Assembly: GCA_046343015.1 (NCBI GenBank)
Contig: JBKDOL010000108.1
Coordinates: forward strand, 22,655 to 86,654
Origin: BJ22 sp021298375
Lineage (GTDB): Bacteria; Planctomycetota; Planctomycetia; Pirellulales; Pirellulaceae
DNA: 64,000 nt
Direction: 5' to 3'
Shown: one piece after another, positions 1 to 8,206 of the stretch
How the letters are laid out: every line of letters begins with the position of its first letter
How positions within the stretch are numbered: position 1 is the stretch's first letter
Made by a program: the position numbers and the translations under genes
The notes under the pieces: generated by a model
Database searches by the model: none
What the model saw: only the letters and a program-made list of their open reading frames with translations
What the model was told of the DNA's origin: nothing

Positions 1-494
1 CGGTGGAGAAGGGAATGCGTTCGATGATCGACAAGGGTACGCTGGCCGAATTCCCGGTGGTCAACTTCTGCTGCCACCTCAAGGACGGTTCGTACCACGA
101 TGTCGACAGCTCGGACATGGCGTTCCAAATCTGTGCCAAAGACTGCTTCCGGGAATACTTCCCCAAGACCAAGCCAGTTCTGCTGGAACCGGTTATGCGA
201 CTGGAAATCGAAGCTCCGGAATCGTTCCAAGGCGGGATCGTCGGCGACATTACTTCTCGCCGCGGCATCATCGAGTCGACCGACATGCAGTCGGACGGCA
301 ACATGATCGTGATTTGCGAAGTCCCGCTCTCCGAAACCTTCGGTTACGCCACCGACCTCCGCAGCTTGACTCAAGGTCGCGGAACCTTCTCGATGGAACT
401 CAAGGGTTACCGTCGCGCTCCAATGAGCGTTCAGGAAGAAGTGATCGCCGACCGCAAGGCTCAAAAGGAAGGTAAACTGGCCGGCGCCCGCTAA
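1..494 (+). CDS. fusA: Elongation factor G, C-terminal part (5' end outside window)
   Basis: This is the 3' end of a translation elongation factor G gene, the GTPase that translocates tRNA and mRNA through the ribosome. About 163 codons are visible of roughly 700. The visible part covers the end of domain IV, with the conserved DGSYHDVDSSDMAF stretch, and domain V, with SRRGIIE and ETFGYATDLRSLTQGRG near the end. The frame is open to the left edge, so the GTP-binding domain lies outside the window. Planctomycetes can carry more than one EF-G paralogue, and this fragment alone cannot say which one it is. A strong hairpin terminator follows 40 bp after the stop codon, so the gene ends its transcription unit. 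Confidence 0.93.
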   Translation, partial: VEKGMRSMIDKGTLAEFPVVNFCCHLKDGSYHDVDSSDMAFQICAKDCFREYFPKTKPVLLEPVMRLEIEAPESFQGGIVGDITSRRGIIESTDMQSDGNMIVICEVPLSETFGYATDLRSLTQGRGTFSMELKGYRRAPMSVQEEVIADRKAQKEGKLAGAR

Positions 495-534
495 TCCGGA
501 CGACCAACCAGCAACAAATTGATTCTCAACCGAT

Positions 535-568
535 CAGGGCAGCGTTAAAAACGCTGCCCTGTTTTTTT
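535..568 (+). terminator. Rho-independent terminator of fusA
   Basis: A perfect 12-bp stem (535-546 pairs with 550-561), closed by a 3-nt AAA loop, is followed at once by seven T residues (562-568). It lies 40 bp after the fusA stop codon and points the same way. Confidence 0.93.
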
Positions 569-1067
569 GGGAAACGATCGTTCGACCTGCCTAGCTCCGG
601 TGCACCACCCCATCGCTACCGGGTTTTGACACCAGCCCTGCCGTGCGGCGACACCAGCAAAGATAAGCAAAGTGGAGCTGGCGGGACGCGAGGATCCCCC
701 GGCGACCGCACTGAACCTGCCCGTCTCAGTTGCAATTCGCGCTCTCTTGCTCAGCCCCGTCCGCGTGGCAGCCCTCAACATCCCGGCCCAGTCTCTCGAC
801 TTCCAATTGCACCTTGAAGGCTGAAAACCTCGCCTATGGGACGCCTTGCTCACTCAGCCAGACAATCCAGGTTTTTATAGCCCAAACCCACTTTCAACCG
901 GGCGATTACGCACGGAGACCTGAATGCTTGGGCCCACGATCTGCTAATCGAAGCGCGAAATCCACCCCGGCTGTGCCTCGAAACGGCTTGGCGCGCGGTT
1001 TGCACTCGTTCAATCGAGTTTGTTTTGCTTTCGAGACGAAAAAACTCGTTACCAGAAGGGAAAGGCC
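569..1067. other. Intergenic region, no gene seen
   Basis: About 500 bp between the fusA terminator and the next start codon. Short open frames occur on both strands but none has a ribosome binding site, a recognisable product or a signal peptide. The promoter of the downstream gene should lie here, but I could not pick out convincing -35/-10 boxes. Confidence 0.5.
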
Positions 1068-2432
1068 ATGGCTTCAAAAACTGCGATCACATTTGCGGCA
1101 GCGCTACTTTTGCTATGTGGACCAGCGACCGACTTGGCGCGCGGCCAAGCCGTCGCGCCGACTGAGCAGCCAAAGCCTCCCACGTTCCAACCGCAAAAGT
1201 ACACCCTTCGATGGAAGTTTCAGCCGGGCGAAATCATCAAGGTAGAGCAGAAATTCGATACGCAATATCAGATGCGGAAGGAATCCTTGTTGCTTGAGTA
1301 CAAGTATTACTGGGTTGTCCGTGCAGTCGAGAAAAGCGGTGATGCAAAAATTGGAATTGTGTTCGAAGACCTAAGTATCTCTGACAGGAAAAACGAAAGG
1401 AATTATCAAGCTTCAGCTGAGGATAAGAGCAATGTTGACAACCAGCGGAACGAGCGTAGCCCATTGATTTATGAAGCTCGGACATTGCTTCAGTCGGAGG
1501 TGGAGTTGTTGGTGACACCGGATGGAGGAACCGGGATACTCCGCGGGGCCGCTTCACTCCCTAACATTCGGATGTTTACACCGGGTGACTTACCGGGATT
1601 ACCTGAGCGCTCGGTTGCGGTCGGCGAGTCTTGGAGAGTCCCTGTGGGGATCCAAGCCATTTCTGGTGAGGCCACTAGCACGCTAGCTAAAGTCGAAGAA
1701 GTCGAGGGGCGCCAAATTGCCCTGATCGAGACAGTGGTCAACTGGGGACAAATGGCTCAGCAGTATCAGCACGATCTAATGGTCCAGGTTGAGCCCTCGA
1801 AAGTTGTCGCACGCTTTGACATCGAGGCCGGAAAATTCCTCGAGGAAGAGAACGGCATGAAGATGAAAGTCCTTGCTCCCCAAAAGCCGGGGCAATCCAA
1901 GTCGGACCCACCCAAAACGGTAGAAACCGTTTCGATGGAAATCGAACGTCGCCTCTCAGCAGCGCTCGCCGCTCCGAGCTCTCGTCCGATGAATGGCGAA
2001 TATGTGCTCGCGTTCGCTCAAGATCAGTTCAAAAGCGTGGTTCTGGCCGGAGAACGCATGCTTAAGCCTACCGACCCGCCTTTGACAACCAGAGAAATGA
2101 TGAATGTCCATTTCTACCACGATTGGGAAGACTCAGACGGTGATAACTCACCGATGTCTTGGGAACTCAAAGACATAAATCGACGTTTCACCGCCGACGA
2201 GACGATCCGCTGCCTGATCACAATGTTAGGCATGGAAAATCGCCGGGTGAGAATGGACATTGTTGACGGCTTTGGAAATGAGCTTCATTCCAACGCAATT
2301 CCTATCAAATCGGGCCCAGCCTCTTTCGCGGGAAGCGAAACCGAGCTCCCTGAGGGGATCTATTTCTACGAGTTTTTTATCGACAATCAGTTTGAGCTGC
2401 GCGTTCCCGTGCATGTCGTACCGGGAAAATAG
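1068..2432 (+). CDS. Secreted hypothetical protein (454 aa)
   Basis: I do not recognise the family with certainty. The start chosen is the ATG at 1068, preceded by GGGAAAGG. It gives a clear Sec signal peptide (MASKTAITF, then a run of A and L, cleavage near ARGQA), whereas the frame upstream has no such signal. The mature protein opens with LRWKFQPGEIIKVEQ, which from memory recalls the DUF6263-type secreted proteins of planctomycetes. The last 140 residues look like a separate beta-rich domain (about residues 310-454). No catalytic motif or membrane segment is visible after the signal. Codons are richer in A and T than in the neighbouring genes. The gene stands alone, facing the formate dehydrogenase operon. 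Confidence 0.72.
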   Translation: MASKTAITFAAALLLLCGPATDLARGQAVAPTEQPKPPTFQPQKYTLRWKFQPGEIIKVEQKFDTQYQMRKESLLLEYKYYWVVRAVEKSGDAKIGIVFEDLSISDRKNERNYQASAEDKSNVDNQRNERSPLIYEARTLLQSEVELLVTPDGGTGILRGAASLPNIRMFTPGDLPGLPERSVAVGESWRVPVGIQAISGEATSTLAKVEEVEGRQIALIETVVNWGQMAQQYQHDLMVQVEPSKVVARFDIEAGKFLEEENGMKMKVLAPQKPGQSKSDPPKTVETVSMEIERRLSAALAAPSSRPMNGEYVLAFAQDQFKSVVLAGERMLKPTDPPLTTREMMNVHFYHDWEDSDGDNSPMSWELKDINRRFTADETIRCLITMLGMENRRVRMDIVDGFGNELHSNAIPIKSGPASFAGSETELPEGIYFYEFFIDNQFELRVPVHVVPGK

Positions 2433-2442
2433 CCGTTGAAAA

Positions 2443-2530
2443 AAGGGGGCAGGCGCTGGCTCGATCTTGGGCGCTGCATCCCCCTAACTCCTCACGCTCG
2501 CTCAACCGTCGAGCTTGGTGCCTGCCCCTT
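2443..2530. repeat. Imperfect inverted repeat, ~88 bp
   Basis: The arms AAGGGGGCAGGC (2443-2454) and GCCTGCCCCTT (2520-2530) are complementary apart from one extra G. The match continues inward imperfectly (TGGCTCGA against TCGAGCTTGG). The element starts 10 bp after the stop codon of the secreted protein and could fold as one long hairpin. It looks like a small dispersed element rather than a simple terminator, because there is no T-run. Confidence 0.55.
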
Positions 2531-2895
2531 CGCCGCGCACTCGGACAAAAGCCGTAAGGACACAGATAACCAGCAACAACCGCAGAAGACGAAACGCCGT
2601 GTCTAAACCTAGGCCACGAATGGCCTCCCGCTACGCAAAATCGTATTCCCCTATCCCCAAACAACTCACAACATTCCACCAACTTACCTGACTTCATTCG
2701 CGTCGATTCGCGTCATTCGCGGGCCCACCTCTTCCGCTCAAGCTCATTCACGCTGCCACGCCCTAACCGGGCGAAGAGCGGCTCCTCTCGCTGTCAACAA
2801 AAGAATCGCACAAGTGGCAGGGAACCGCCGCAGAAAACACTCAAATACCGTGGAACATCGCGTGAACTCAAGGTTCTTCAGCCTAATGTCAACAA
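2531..2895. other. Convergent intergenic region, no gene seen
   Basis: Spacer between two converging genes. It contains a short imperfect repetition of ATTCGCGTC around 2695-2720 (three near-copies: ATTCGCGTCG, ATTCGCGTC, ATTCGCGGG). I see no supported coding frame and no clear terminator hairpin. Confidence 0.45.
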
Positions 2896-5814
2896 CTACT
2901 TGGCGGGCAACGATGCCGAGGTCGCTGCTCCCGGCAAGAGCGAATGTTGCTCGGCATCCATCTGATTAAACTCGACTTGCCAAAGCGTCGGATCTGCCTG
3001 CCGCGTCACCTGGACTGCGGTCACCTTGTACTCCGGACAATTGGTCGCCCAATCGCTCAGTTCGGTCGTGACCACGTTGGCGCCCGACTCCGGGAAATGA
3101 AAAGTGGTGTACACCACGCCAGGTTGGACACGCTCACTGTGTTGTGCTCGCAATCGAGTCTCGCCCGCTCGGCTGACAATGTGCACCCAATCGCCGTCCT
3201 GAATTCCCCGCTCAGCCGCGTCTTCGGGATGAATCTCCAGCCTGTCTTCGTGATGCCAGACGACATTTTCGGTCCGACGGGTTTGGGCCCCGACGTTGTA
3301 CTGCGTCAAAATCCGGCCGGTGGTCAGAATCAGCGGATACTTCCTCGAAGTTCGCTCCTTGGTCGGCACAAATTCGGTCACGATGAATTTGCCCAGCCCG
3401 CGGGTGAACTGACGCGTATGCATGACCGGGCTCCCCTCGGGGGCCTCGTCATTGCACGGCCACTGAACGCTTCCGAGTCGATCCAGCTTTTCGTAATTGA
3501 CACCGGTGAAAGTCGGAGTCAATCGCCCGATTTCCGCCATGATCTCCGAGGGATGGTTGTAGTGCATCGGCACGCCCAGGGCCCGGGCGAATTCCATCGT
3601 CACTTCCCAATCTGCCTTGCCGGCCAAAGGTTCCATAATCTTGCGGACTCGGGAAATCCGTCGCTCGGCGTTGGTAAAGGTGCCATCCTTTTCGAGGAAG
3701 GAACTCCCCGGGAAAAAGACGTGAGCGTATTTGGCCGTTTCATTGAAGAAAATATCCTGCACAATCAGGCATTCCAGATTCCGCAAGGCCGCCTGCACGT
3801 GTTGGGTATTGGGATCGGACTGGGCGACGTCCTCGCCCTGGATGTACATCCCCTTAAACGTTCCCGCGACCGCCGCATCAAGCATGTTTGGAATCCGATA
3901 CCCCGGCTCGGGATCGAGTTGGGTATTCCACATCGCATTAAATTGCTCGCGAACGGCCGTGTCACTGACAGGTCGATAACCCGGGAGCTCATGGGGATAG
4001 GACCCCATATCGCAGGACCCTTGCACGTTGTTTTGCCCGCGGAGCGGATTGACCCCGACGCCACTGCGGCCAATGTTCCCGGTTGCCATCGCGAGGTTGG
4101 CGATGCCCATCACGGTGGTCGAGCCCTGACTGTGCTCGGTCACTCCCAACCCATAATAAATCGCTCCGTTTGGGGCCGCGGCGTAAAGTCGGGCCGCGGC
4201 GCGGATCAGCTCAGCCGAAACACCGGTCACTTCAGCCATTGCCTCGGGACTGTTTTCGGGACGCAAGATGAACTCGCGCCAGGCCTCGAAGGCCGCTGGC
4301 TCGCAGCGGGACTTGACGAATTCCTCCGCGACCAACCCCTCGCTCACGACTGTATGAGCCAGGGCGTTGATCATCGCCACGTTGGTCCCGGGCCGGAGTT
4401 GCAAATGATAAGTCGCCTCGACGTGGGGCGTTCGAACCAAGTCGATCGCGCGCGGGTCGATCACGACCAGCCGGGCTCCTTCCCGCAACCGTCTTTTGAG
4501 CAGCGAGCCGAACACGGGGTGCCCCTCCGTCGGGTTGGCTCCCATCACCACAATCACGTCGGCATCGAGGACTGACTTGAAGTCCTGCGTGCCGGCAGAT
4601 TCGCCCAGCGTTTGCTTGAGGCCGTAACCGGTCGGCGAGTGACACACCCGGGCGCAGGTATCGACATTATTGTTGCCAAAAGCCGTGCGAATCAGCTTCT
4701 GAACCAGCCACGTTTCTTCGTTCGTGCAGCGAGAAGAGGTGATCCCCCCGACGGATTTGCGGCCGTACTTCTCCTGAATTCGGCGAATCTCACCCGCGGC
4801 ATAGGCGAAGGCTTCGTCCCAGGACACTTCCTGCCAAGGGTCGTCAATGCTGCGGCGAATCATGGGTTTGCGGACCCGGTCCGGATGCGTCGCATAGCCC
4901 CAAGCAAAGCGGCCCTTGACGCAGGCATGTCCCGCATTCGCCCCGCCATCCAGATTCGGGACCATCCGGACCACTTGCTGGCCCTTGACCTCGGCATTAA
5001 ACGAGCAGCCGACACCGCAGTAAGCGCAAGTGGTCGTCACGGTTCGTTCGGCCTGACCCAATTCGATCAACGACTTTTCACTCAAGGTCGCCGTCGGGCA
5101 GACATTGACACAGGCGCCACAGGAAACGCATTCCGAGTCGAGGAAACTCTCTCCCGCGCTGGCGGAGACCTTGGAGTCAAACCCGCGTCCGGCGATGGTC
5201 AGTGCGAAAGTGCCCTGAACCTCTTCACAGGCTCGCACGCAACGACTGCAGACAATGCATTTGGCCGGTTCAAAAGTGAAGTAGGGATTGGATTCGTCTT
5301 TCGGTTCAGCATGTTCCGAATCGAAGTGATTCTCGCCGGCCATGCCATAGCGCACCTCGCGCAGGCCAACGACCCCTGCCATGTCCTGCAATTCGCAGTT
5401 CCCGTTGGCAGTGCAAGTGAGGCAGTCGAGCGGATGATCGGAGATGTACAACTCCATCACGCCACGTCGCAGATCTGCCAACCGCCGCGATTGCGTCGTG
5501 ATCTTCATCCCCTGTTCGACCGGAGTGGTACACGAGGCGGGAAAACCCCGGCGCCCTTCGACTTGCACCAAACAGAGCCGACAGGACCCGAAAGAATTGA
5601 GTTGCTCGGTCGCGCAGAGCTTGGGAATGGGAATCCCCGCTTCAGCCGCGGCCCGCATGATCGAAGTCCCCTCGGCCGCAGAAATCGTTTGCCCATCGAT
5701 CGTCAGCGTCACCTGCTTGGCCGACTTGCCGCGAGGGGTTCCCAGATCGCGCCGTCCACCGAGTTCGACCAATCGATTTGAGTTGCAGCCGCAATTCCCA
5801 CTTCCGCACGCCAT
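2896..5814 (-). CDS. fdsA: NAD-dependent formate dehydrogenase, molybdenum catalytic subunit
   Basis: Catalytic alpha subunit (972 aa) of a soluble formate:NAD+ oxidoreductase. Visible in order: an N-terminal [2Fe-2S] ferredoxin domain (Cys67, 78, 81, 95), a NuoG-type His-Cys3 cluster site (His127, Cys131, 134, 140), two [4Fe-4S] ferredoxin motifs (Cys186/189/192/196 and Cys229/232/235/239), the [4Fe-4S] of the molybdopterin domain (Cys263/266/270/298), then the bis-MGD domain with the active-site pair Cys391-His392 in CARVCHSPT. The metal ligand is Cys, not selenocysteine. The ATG has GAGG 8 nt upstream. Unusual: the first ten residues hold a Cys cluster (MACGSGNCGC) before the ferredoxin domain. 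It is the last gene of the fdsGBA operon, 165 bp after fdsB. No fdsC/fdhD-type maturation gene is in the window. Confidence 0.95.
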   Translation of the reverse strand: MACGSGNCGCNSNRLVELGGRRDLGTPRGKSAKQVTLTIDGQTISAAEGTSIMRAAAEAGIPIPKLCATEQLNSFGSCRLCLVQVEGRRGFPASCTTPVEQGMKITTQSRRLADLRRGVMELYISDHPLDCLTCTANGNCELQDMAGVVGLREVRYGMAGENHFDSEHAEPKDESNPYFTFEPAKCIVCSRCVRACEEVQGTFALTIAGRGFDSKVSASAGESFLDSECVSCGACVNVCPTATLSEKSLIELGQAERTVTTTCAYCGVGCSFNAEVKGQQVVRMVPNLDGGANAGHACVKGRFAWGYATHPDRVRKPMIRRSIDDPWQEVSWDEAFAYAAGEIRRIQEKYGRKSVGGITSSRCTNEETWLVQKLIRTAFGNNNVDTCARVCHSPTGYGLKQTLGESAGTQDFKSVLDADVIVVMGANPTEGHPVFGSLLKRRLREGARLVVIDPRAIDLVRTPHVEATYHLQLRPGTNVAMINALAHTVVSEGLVAEEFVKSRCEPAAFEAWREFILRPENSPEAMAEVTGVSAELIRAAARLYAAAPNGAIYYGLGVTEHSQGSTTVMGIANLAMATGNIGRSGVGVNPLRGQNNVQGSCDMGSYPHELPGYRPVSDTAVREQFNAMWNTQLDPEPGYRIPNMLDAAVAGTFKGMYIQGEDVAQSDPNTQHVQAALRNLECLIVQDIFFNETAKYAHVFFPGSSFLEKDGTFTNAERRISRVRKIMEPLAGKADWEVTMEFARALGVPMHYNHPSEIMAEIGRLTPTFTGVNYEKLDRLGSVQWPCNDEAPEGSPVMHTRQFTRGLGKFIVTEFVPTKERTSRKYPLILTTGRILTQYNVGAQTRRTENVVWHHEDRLEIHPEDAAERGIQDGDWVHIVSRAGETRLRAQHSERVQPGVVYTTFHFPESGANVVTTELSDWATNCPEYKVTAVQVTRQADPTLWQVEFNQMDAEQHSLLPGAATSASLPAK

Positions 5815-5979
5815 CTCGAAACCTCAACAAAGTTCGGTTGTTGCGAAAACCAAAAATCATCCGACCAGTCGTCCAGCGAAGCGATCGCGTCCCCGCAATT
5901 CGCCAGCCGACCCTATTCCCTTCCAGCCCTGCTTAACGCGGGAGTCCCCCGATCGAGGACCGGGGAACCCACCTTTTCG

Positions 5980-7524
5980 TCATCGGCCGTTTTTGGGAGC
6001 AAAATCCTCGGGAAAGTGCTTCAAAGCGCTCAGAACGGGGAAAGGCGTCATCCCGCCCATCGCACACAGGCTCCCGTATTGCATTGTATCGCACAAACTT
6101 TCGAGGAGCTCCAAATTTTCTTCCCGCTGCTCGCCCGCTGCGATCCGGTCCAGAACCTCGACTCCACGGACGGAACCAATCCGGCAGGGAGTGCACTTGC
6201 CACAGGACTCCTCGACACAAAACTCCATGGCGAAGCGAGCCATTTGCAGCATGTTGACCGAATCGTCAAAGACCACCGCTCCGCCGTGACCAACCATCGC
6301 CCCGCGGGCGGCAAAGGCCTCGTAATCGAGTGGCAGGTCGAAATCCTGTGGCGGCACGTAAGCCCCCAGCGGACCTCCGACCTGAACTGCACGAATCGGC
6401 CGCCCCGTCCGCGTCCCGCCGCCGAAATCGTAAAGCAATTCCCGGAGCGATATCCCAAACGCCTTTTCGACCAGCCCCCCATGCCGCACATTCCCGGCCA
6501 ATTGGAAGGTCATCGTTCCCCGCGACCGCCCCATTCCATAGTCTTTATAAAAGCCAGCGCCGCAGGCCAGAATGATCGGCACGCTGGCGAGCGTGATCAC
6601 GTTGTTGACCACGGTCGGACAGCCAAACAGTCCGCTGATCGCCGGCAGTGGCGGCTTGGCCCGCACCTGGCCCCGCTTGCCCTCGAGGCTCTCCAGCAAA
6701 GCGGTCTCCTCACCACAGATATAAGCTCCAGCCCCGAGCCGCACTTCCAGCTCAAACGCTTTCCCCGACCCGATCACATCGGGCCCGAGAATCCCAGCTT
6801 CGCGGCAACGCGCGACCGCCTCGTTGAGGATGTGCCAGCAGCGCGGATATTCCGAGCGAAGATAGATGTAGCCCATCGTTGCTCCGACGGCCAACCCCGC
6901 AATCACCATCCCCTCAATCAGGCAATAGGGATCCCCCTCCATCAGCATGCGGTCAGCAAACGTTCCCGAGTCCCCCTCGTCAGCGTTGGCCACAATGTAC
7001 TTCTGTTTGCCTGGCGCGTTCAAAACGGTCTGCCACTTGATCCCCGCGGGAAAAGCGGCGCCGCCCCTCCCCCGCAATCCCGACTCGGTGACCGCAGCCA
7101 CAATCTCGGCCGGCCCCGTTTTCACAGCTCGCCGCAATCCCTTGAGGCCACCCTGGGCCTCGTACTCGGACAGCGAGAGGGGGTCGATCACACCCACCCG
7201 GGCAAAGGTTAAACGCTCCTGCTGCTTCAGCCACGGGATCTCATGAGTCAGTCCCAAACCCAGGGCGTGGTCGCCCCCCTCGAGAAACCCAGCCTCAAAC
7301 AGACTGGAAACGTCGCTCACCCGGACCGGCCCGTATGCCACTCGCCCTCGGGGAGCAACCACCTCGACCAGCGGCTCGAGCCAAAACATTCCCCGAGAAC
7401 CGTTTCGGACCAATTCAATCGATGCGCCCCTTCGAGTCGCTTCGGCGGAGATCTCCCGGGCCACGCGATCGGCACCGACACTGGCGGCAGTCGTATCCGC
7501 TGGAACAAAGACCCTGACAGTCAT
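5980..7524 (-). CDS. fdsB: Formate dehydrogenase beta subunit, NADH/FMN-binding (NuoF-like)
   Basis: The diaphorase subunit (514 aa) that passes electrons from formate oxidation to NAD+ through FMN. It carries the FMN-binding GLRGRGGAAFPAG, the NAD-binding GAGAYICGEETALLESLEG and the C-terminal [4Fe-4S] site ESCGKCTPCR with a later Cys. It is homologous to NuoF of complex I. The first ~100 residues form an extra N-terminal domain, as in FdsB and HoxF-type proteins where a thioredoxin-like fold sits before the NuoF core. Its ATG shares one base with the fdsG stop (TGATG), indicating translational coupling. Together with fdsG and fdsA this is a complete three-subunit enzyme set. Confidence 0.94.
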   Translation of the reverse strand: MTVRVFVPADTTAASVGADRVAREISAEATRRGASIELVRNGSRGMFWLEPLVEVVAPRGRVAYGPVRVSDVSSLFEAGFLEGGDHALGLGLTHEIPWLKQQERLTFARVGVIDPLSLSEYEAQGGLKGLRRAVKTGPAEIVAAVTESGLRGRGGAAFPAGIKWQTVLNAPGKQKYIVANADEGDSGTFADRMLMEGDPYCLIEGMVIAGLAVGATMGYIYLRSEYPRCWHILNEAVARCREAGILGPDVIGSGKAFELEVRLGAGAYICGEETALLESLEGKRGQVRAKPPLPAISGLFGCPTVVNNVITLASVPIILACGAGFYKDYGMGRSRGTMTFQLAGNVRHGGLVEKAFGISLRELLYDFGGGTRTGRPIRAVQVGGPLGAYVPPQDFDLPLDYEAFAARGAMVGHGGAVVFDDSVNMLQMARFAMEFCVEESCGKCTPCRIGSVRGVEVLDRIAAGEQREENLELLESLCDTMQYGSLCAMGGMTPFPVLSALKHFPEDFAPKNGR

Positions 7525-7988
7525 CAGTGTGCCCCTTTTCGGAGTTGTGCGATCAGCGCGTCAAATTGCTGAGAGTCCATCCGTCCGTAAACCTCGTCAC
7601 CCACGCGAACGGAGGGTGAGCAAGCGCAATTCCCCAGGCAATAGACTGGCTCGAGACTCACCGCCCCATCCGGGCTTTTACCGTGAAAGTCACAACCCAG
7701 GGTGCGACAGGCATGCGATTCGAGTTCACGCCCCCCGACCGCCTGACAGGCTTCACCGCGACAAACCTGCACGACATGCTCGCCCGGTGCCGTGCGCCGA
7801 AAATCGGCGTAAAAAGTCACGACCCCATAGATCTCCGCCCGGCTCAAATTCAGCCCCGTCGCGACGACGCCAATGGCTTCGTCCGGGATGTAGCCCAACT
7901 CGTGTTGGATGTCGTGCAAAATCGGCAACGTCGCTCCCGGCCTGTTGGCATGCCGCTCGACGATTGCCTCAACCCGAGTCAGATCCAT
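7524..7988 (-). CDS. fdsG: Formate dehydrogenase gamma subunit, [2Fe-2S] (NuoE-like)
   Basis: A 154-aa thioredoxin-fold [2Fe-2S] protein of the NuoE/HoxE/FdsG family that pairs with FdsB in the NADH module. Ligands are visible as CRGEAC (two Cys, spacing 4) and CLGNC (two Cys, spacing 3). Length fits the family. The ATG has GAGGGA 9 nt upstream. It is the first gene of the operon, so the promoter should lie in 7989-8206, shared with the divergent gene on the other strand. Confidence 0.93.
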   Translation of the reverse strand: MDLTRVEAIVERHANRPGATLPILHDIQHELGYIPDEAIGVVATGLNLSRAEIYGVVTFYADFRRTAPGEHVVQVCRGEACQAVGGRELESHACRTLGCDFHGKSPDGAVSLEPVYCLGNCACSPSVRVGDEVYGRMDSQQFDALIAQLRKGAH

Positions 7989-8206
7989 GATTGCTTGTCC
8001 CTCTTCGTCCCCGCTGTTTATTCTGCGTCAGTATACTCGCCTTTGCAGCGGCAATAAACACGAACATTCGCCCGTCACGCGATTCTCAAGCGGCGTCCGT
8101 ACACAAGGAACCCAGCCAGCAGCGGAAATTCCAAGTCAGCCAAAGACTCGGCACTCCTCCCGCTTGCAAACGATTAAACTTAAAGCTCGTCGAAACGACC
8201 GCCCCC

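Noticed and set aside
2944..4575. Long plus-strand frame of 543 codons
   Set aside because: It lies wholly antisense to fdsA, whose frame has all Fe-S and molybdenum motifs; this is a GC-rich shadow.
4612..5781. Second long plus-strand frame opposite fdsA
   Set aside because: Also antisense to a well-supported gene and without family features.
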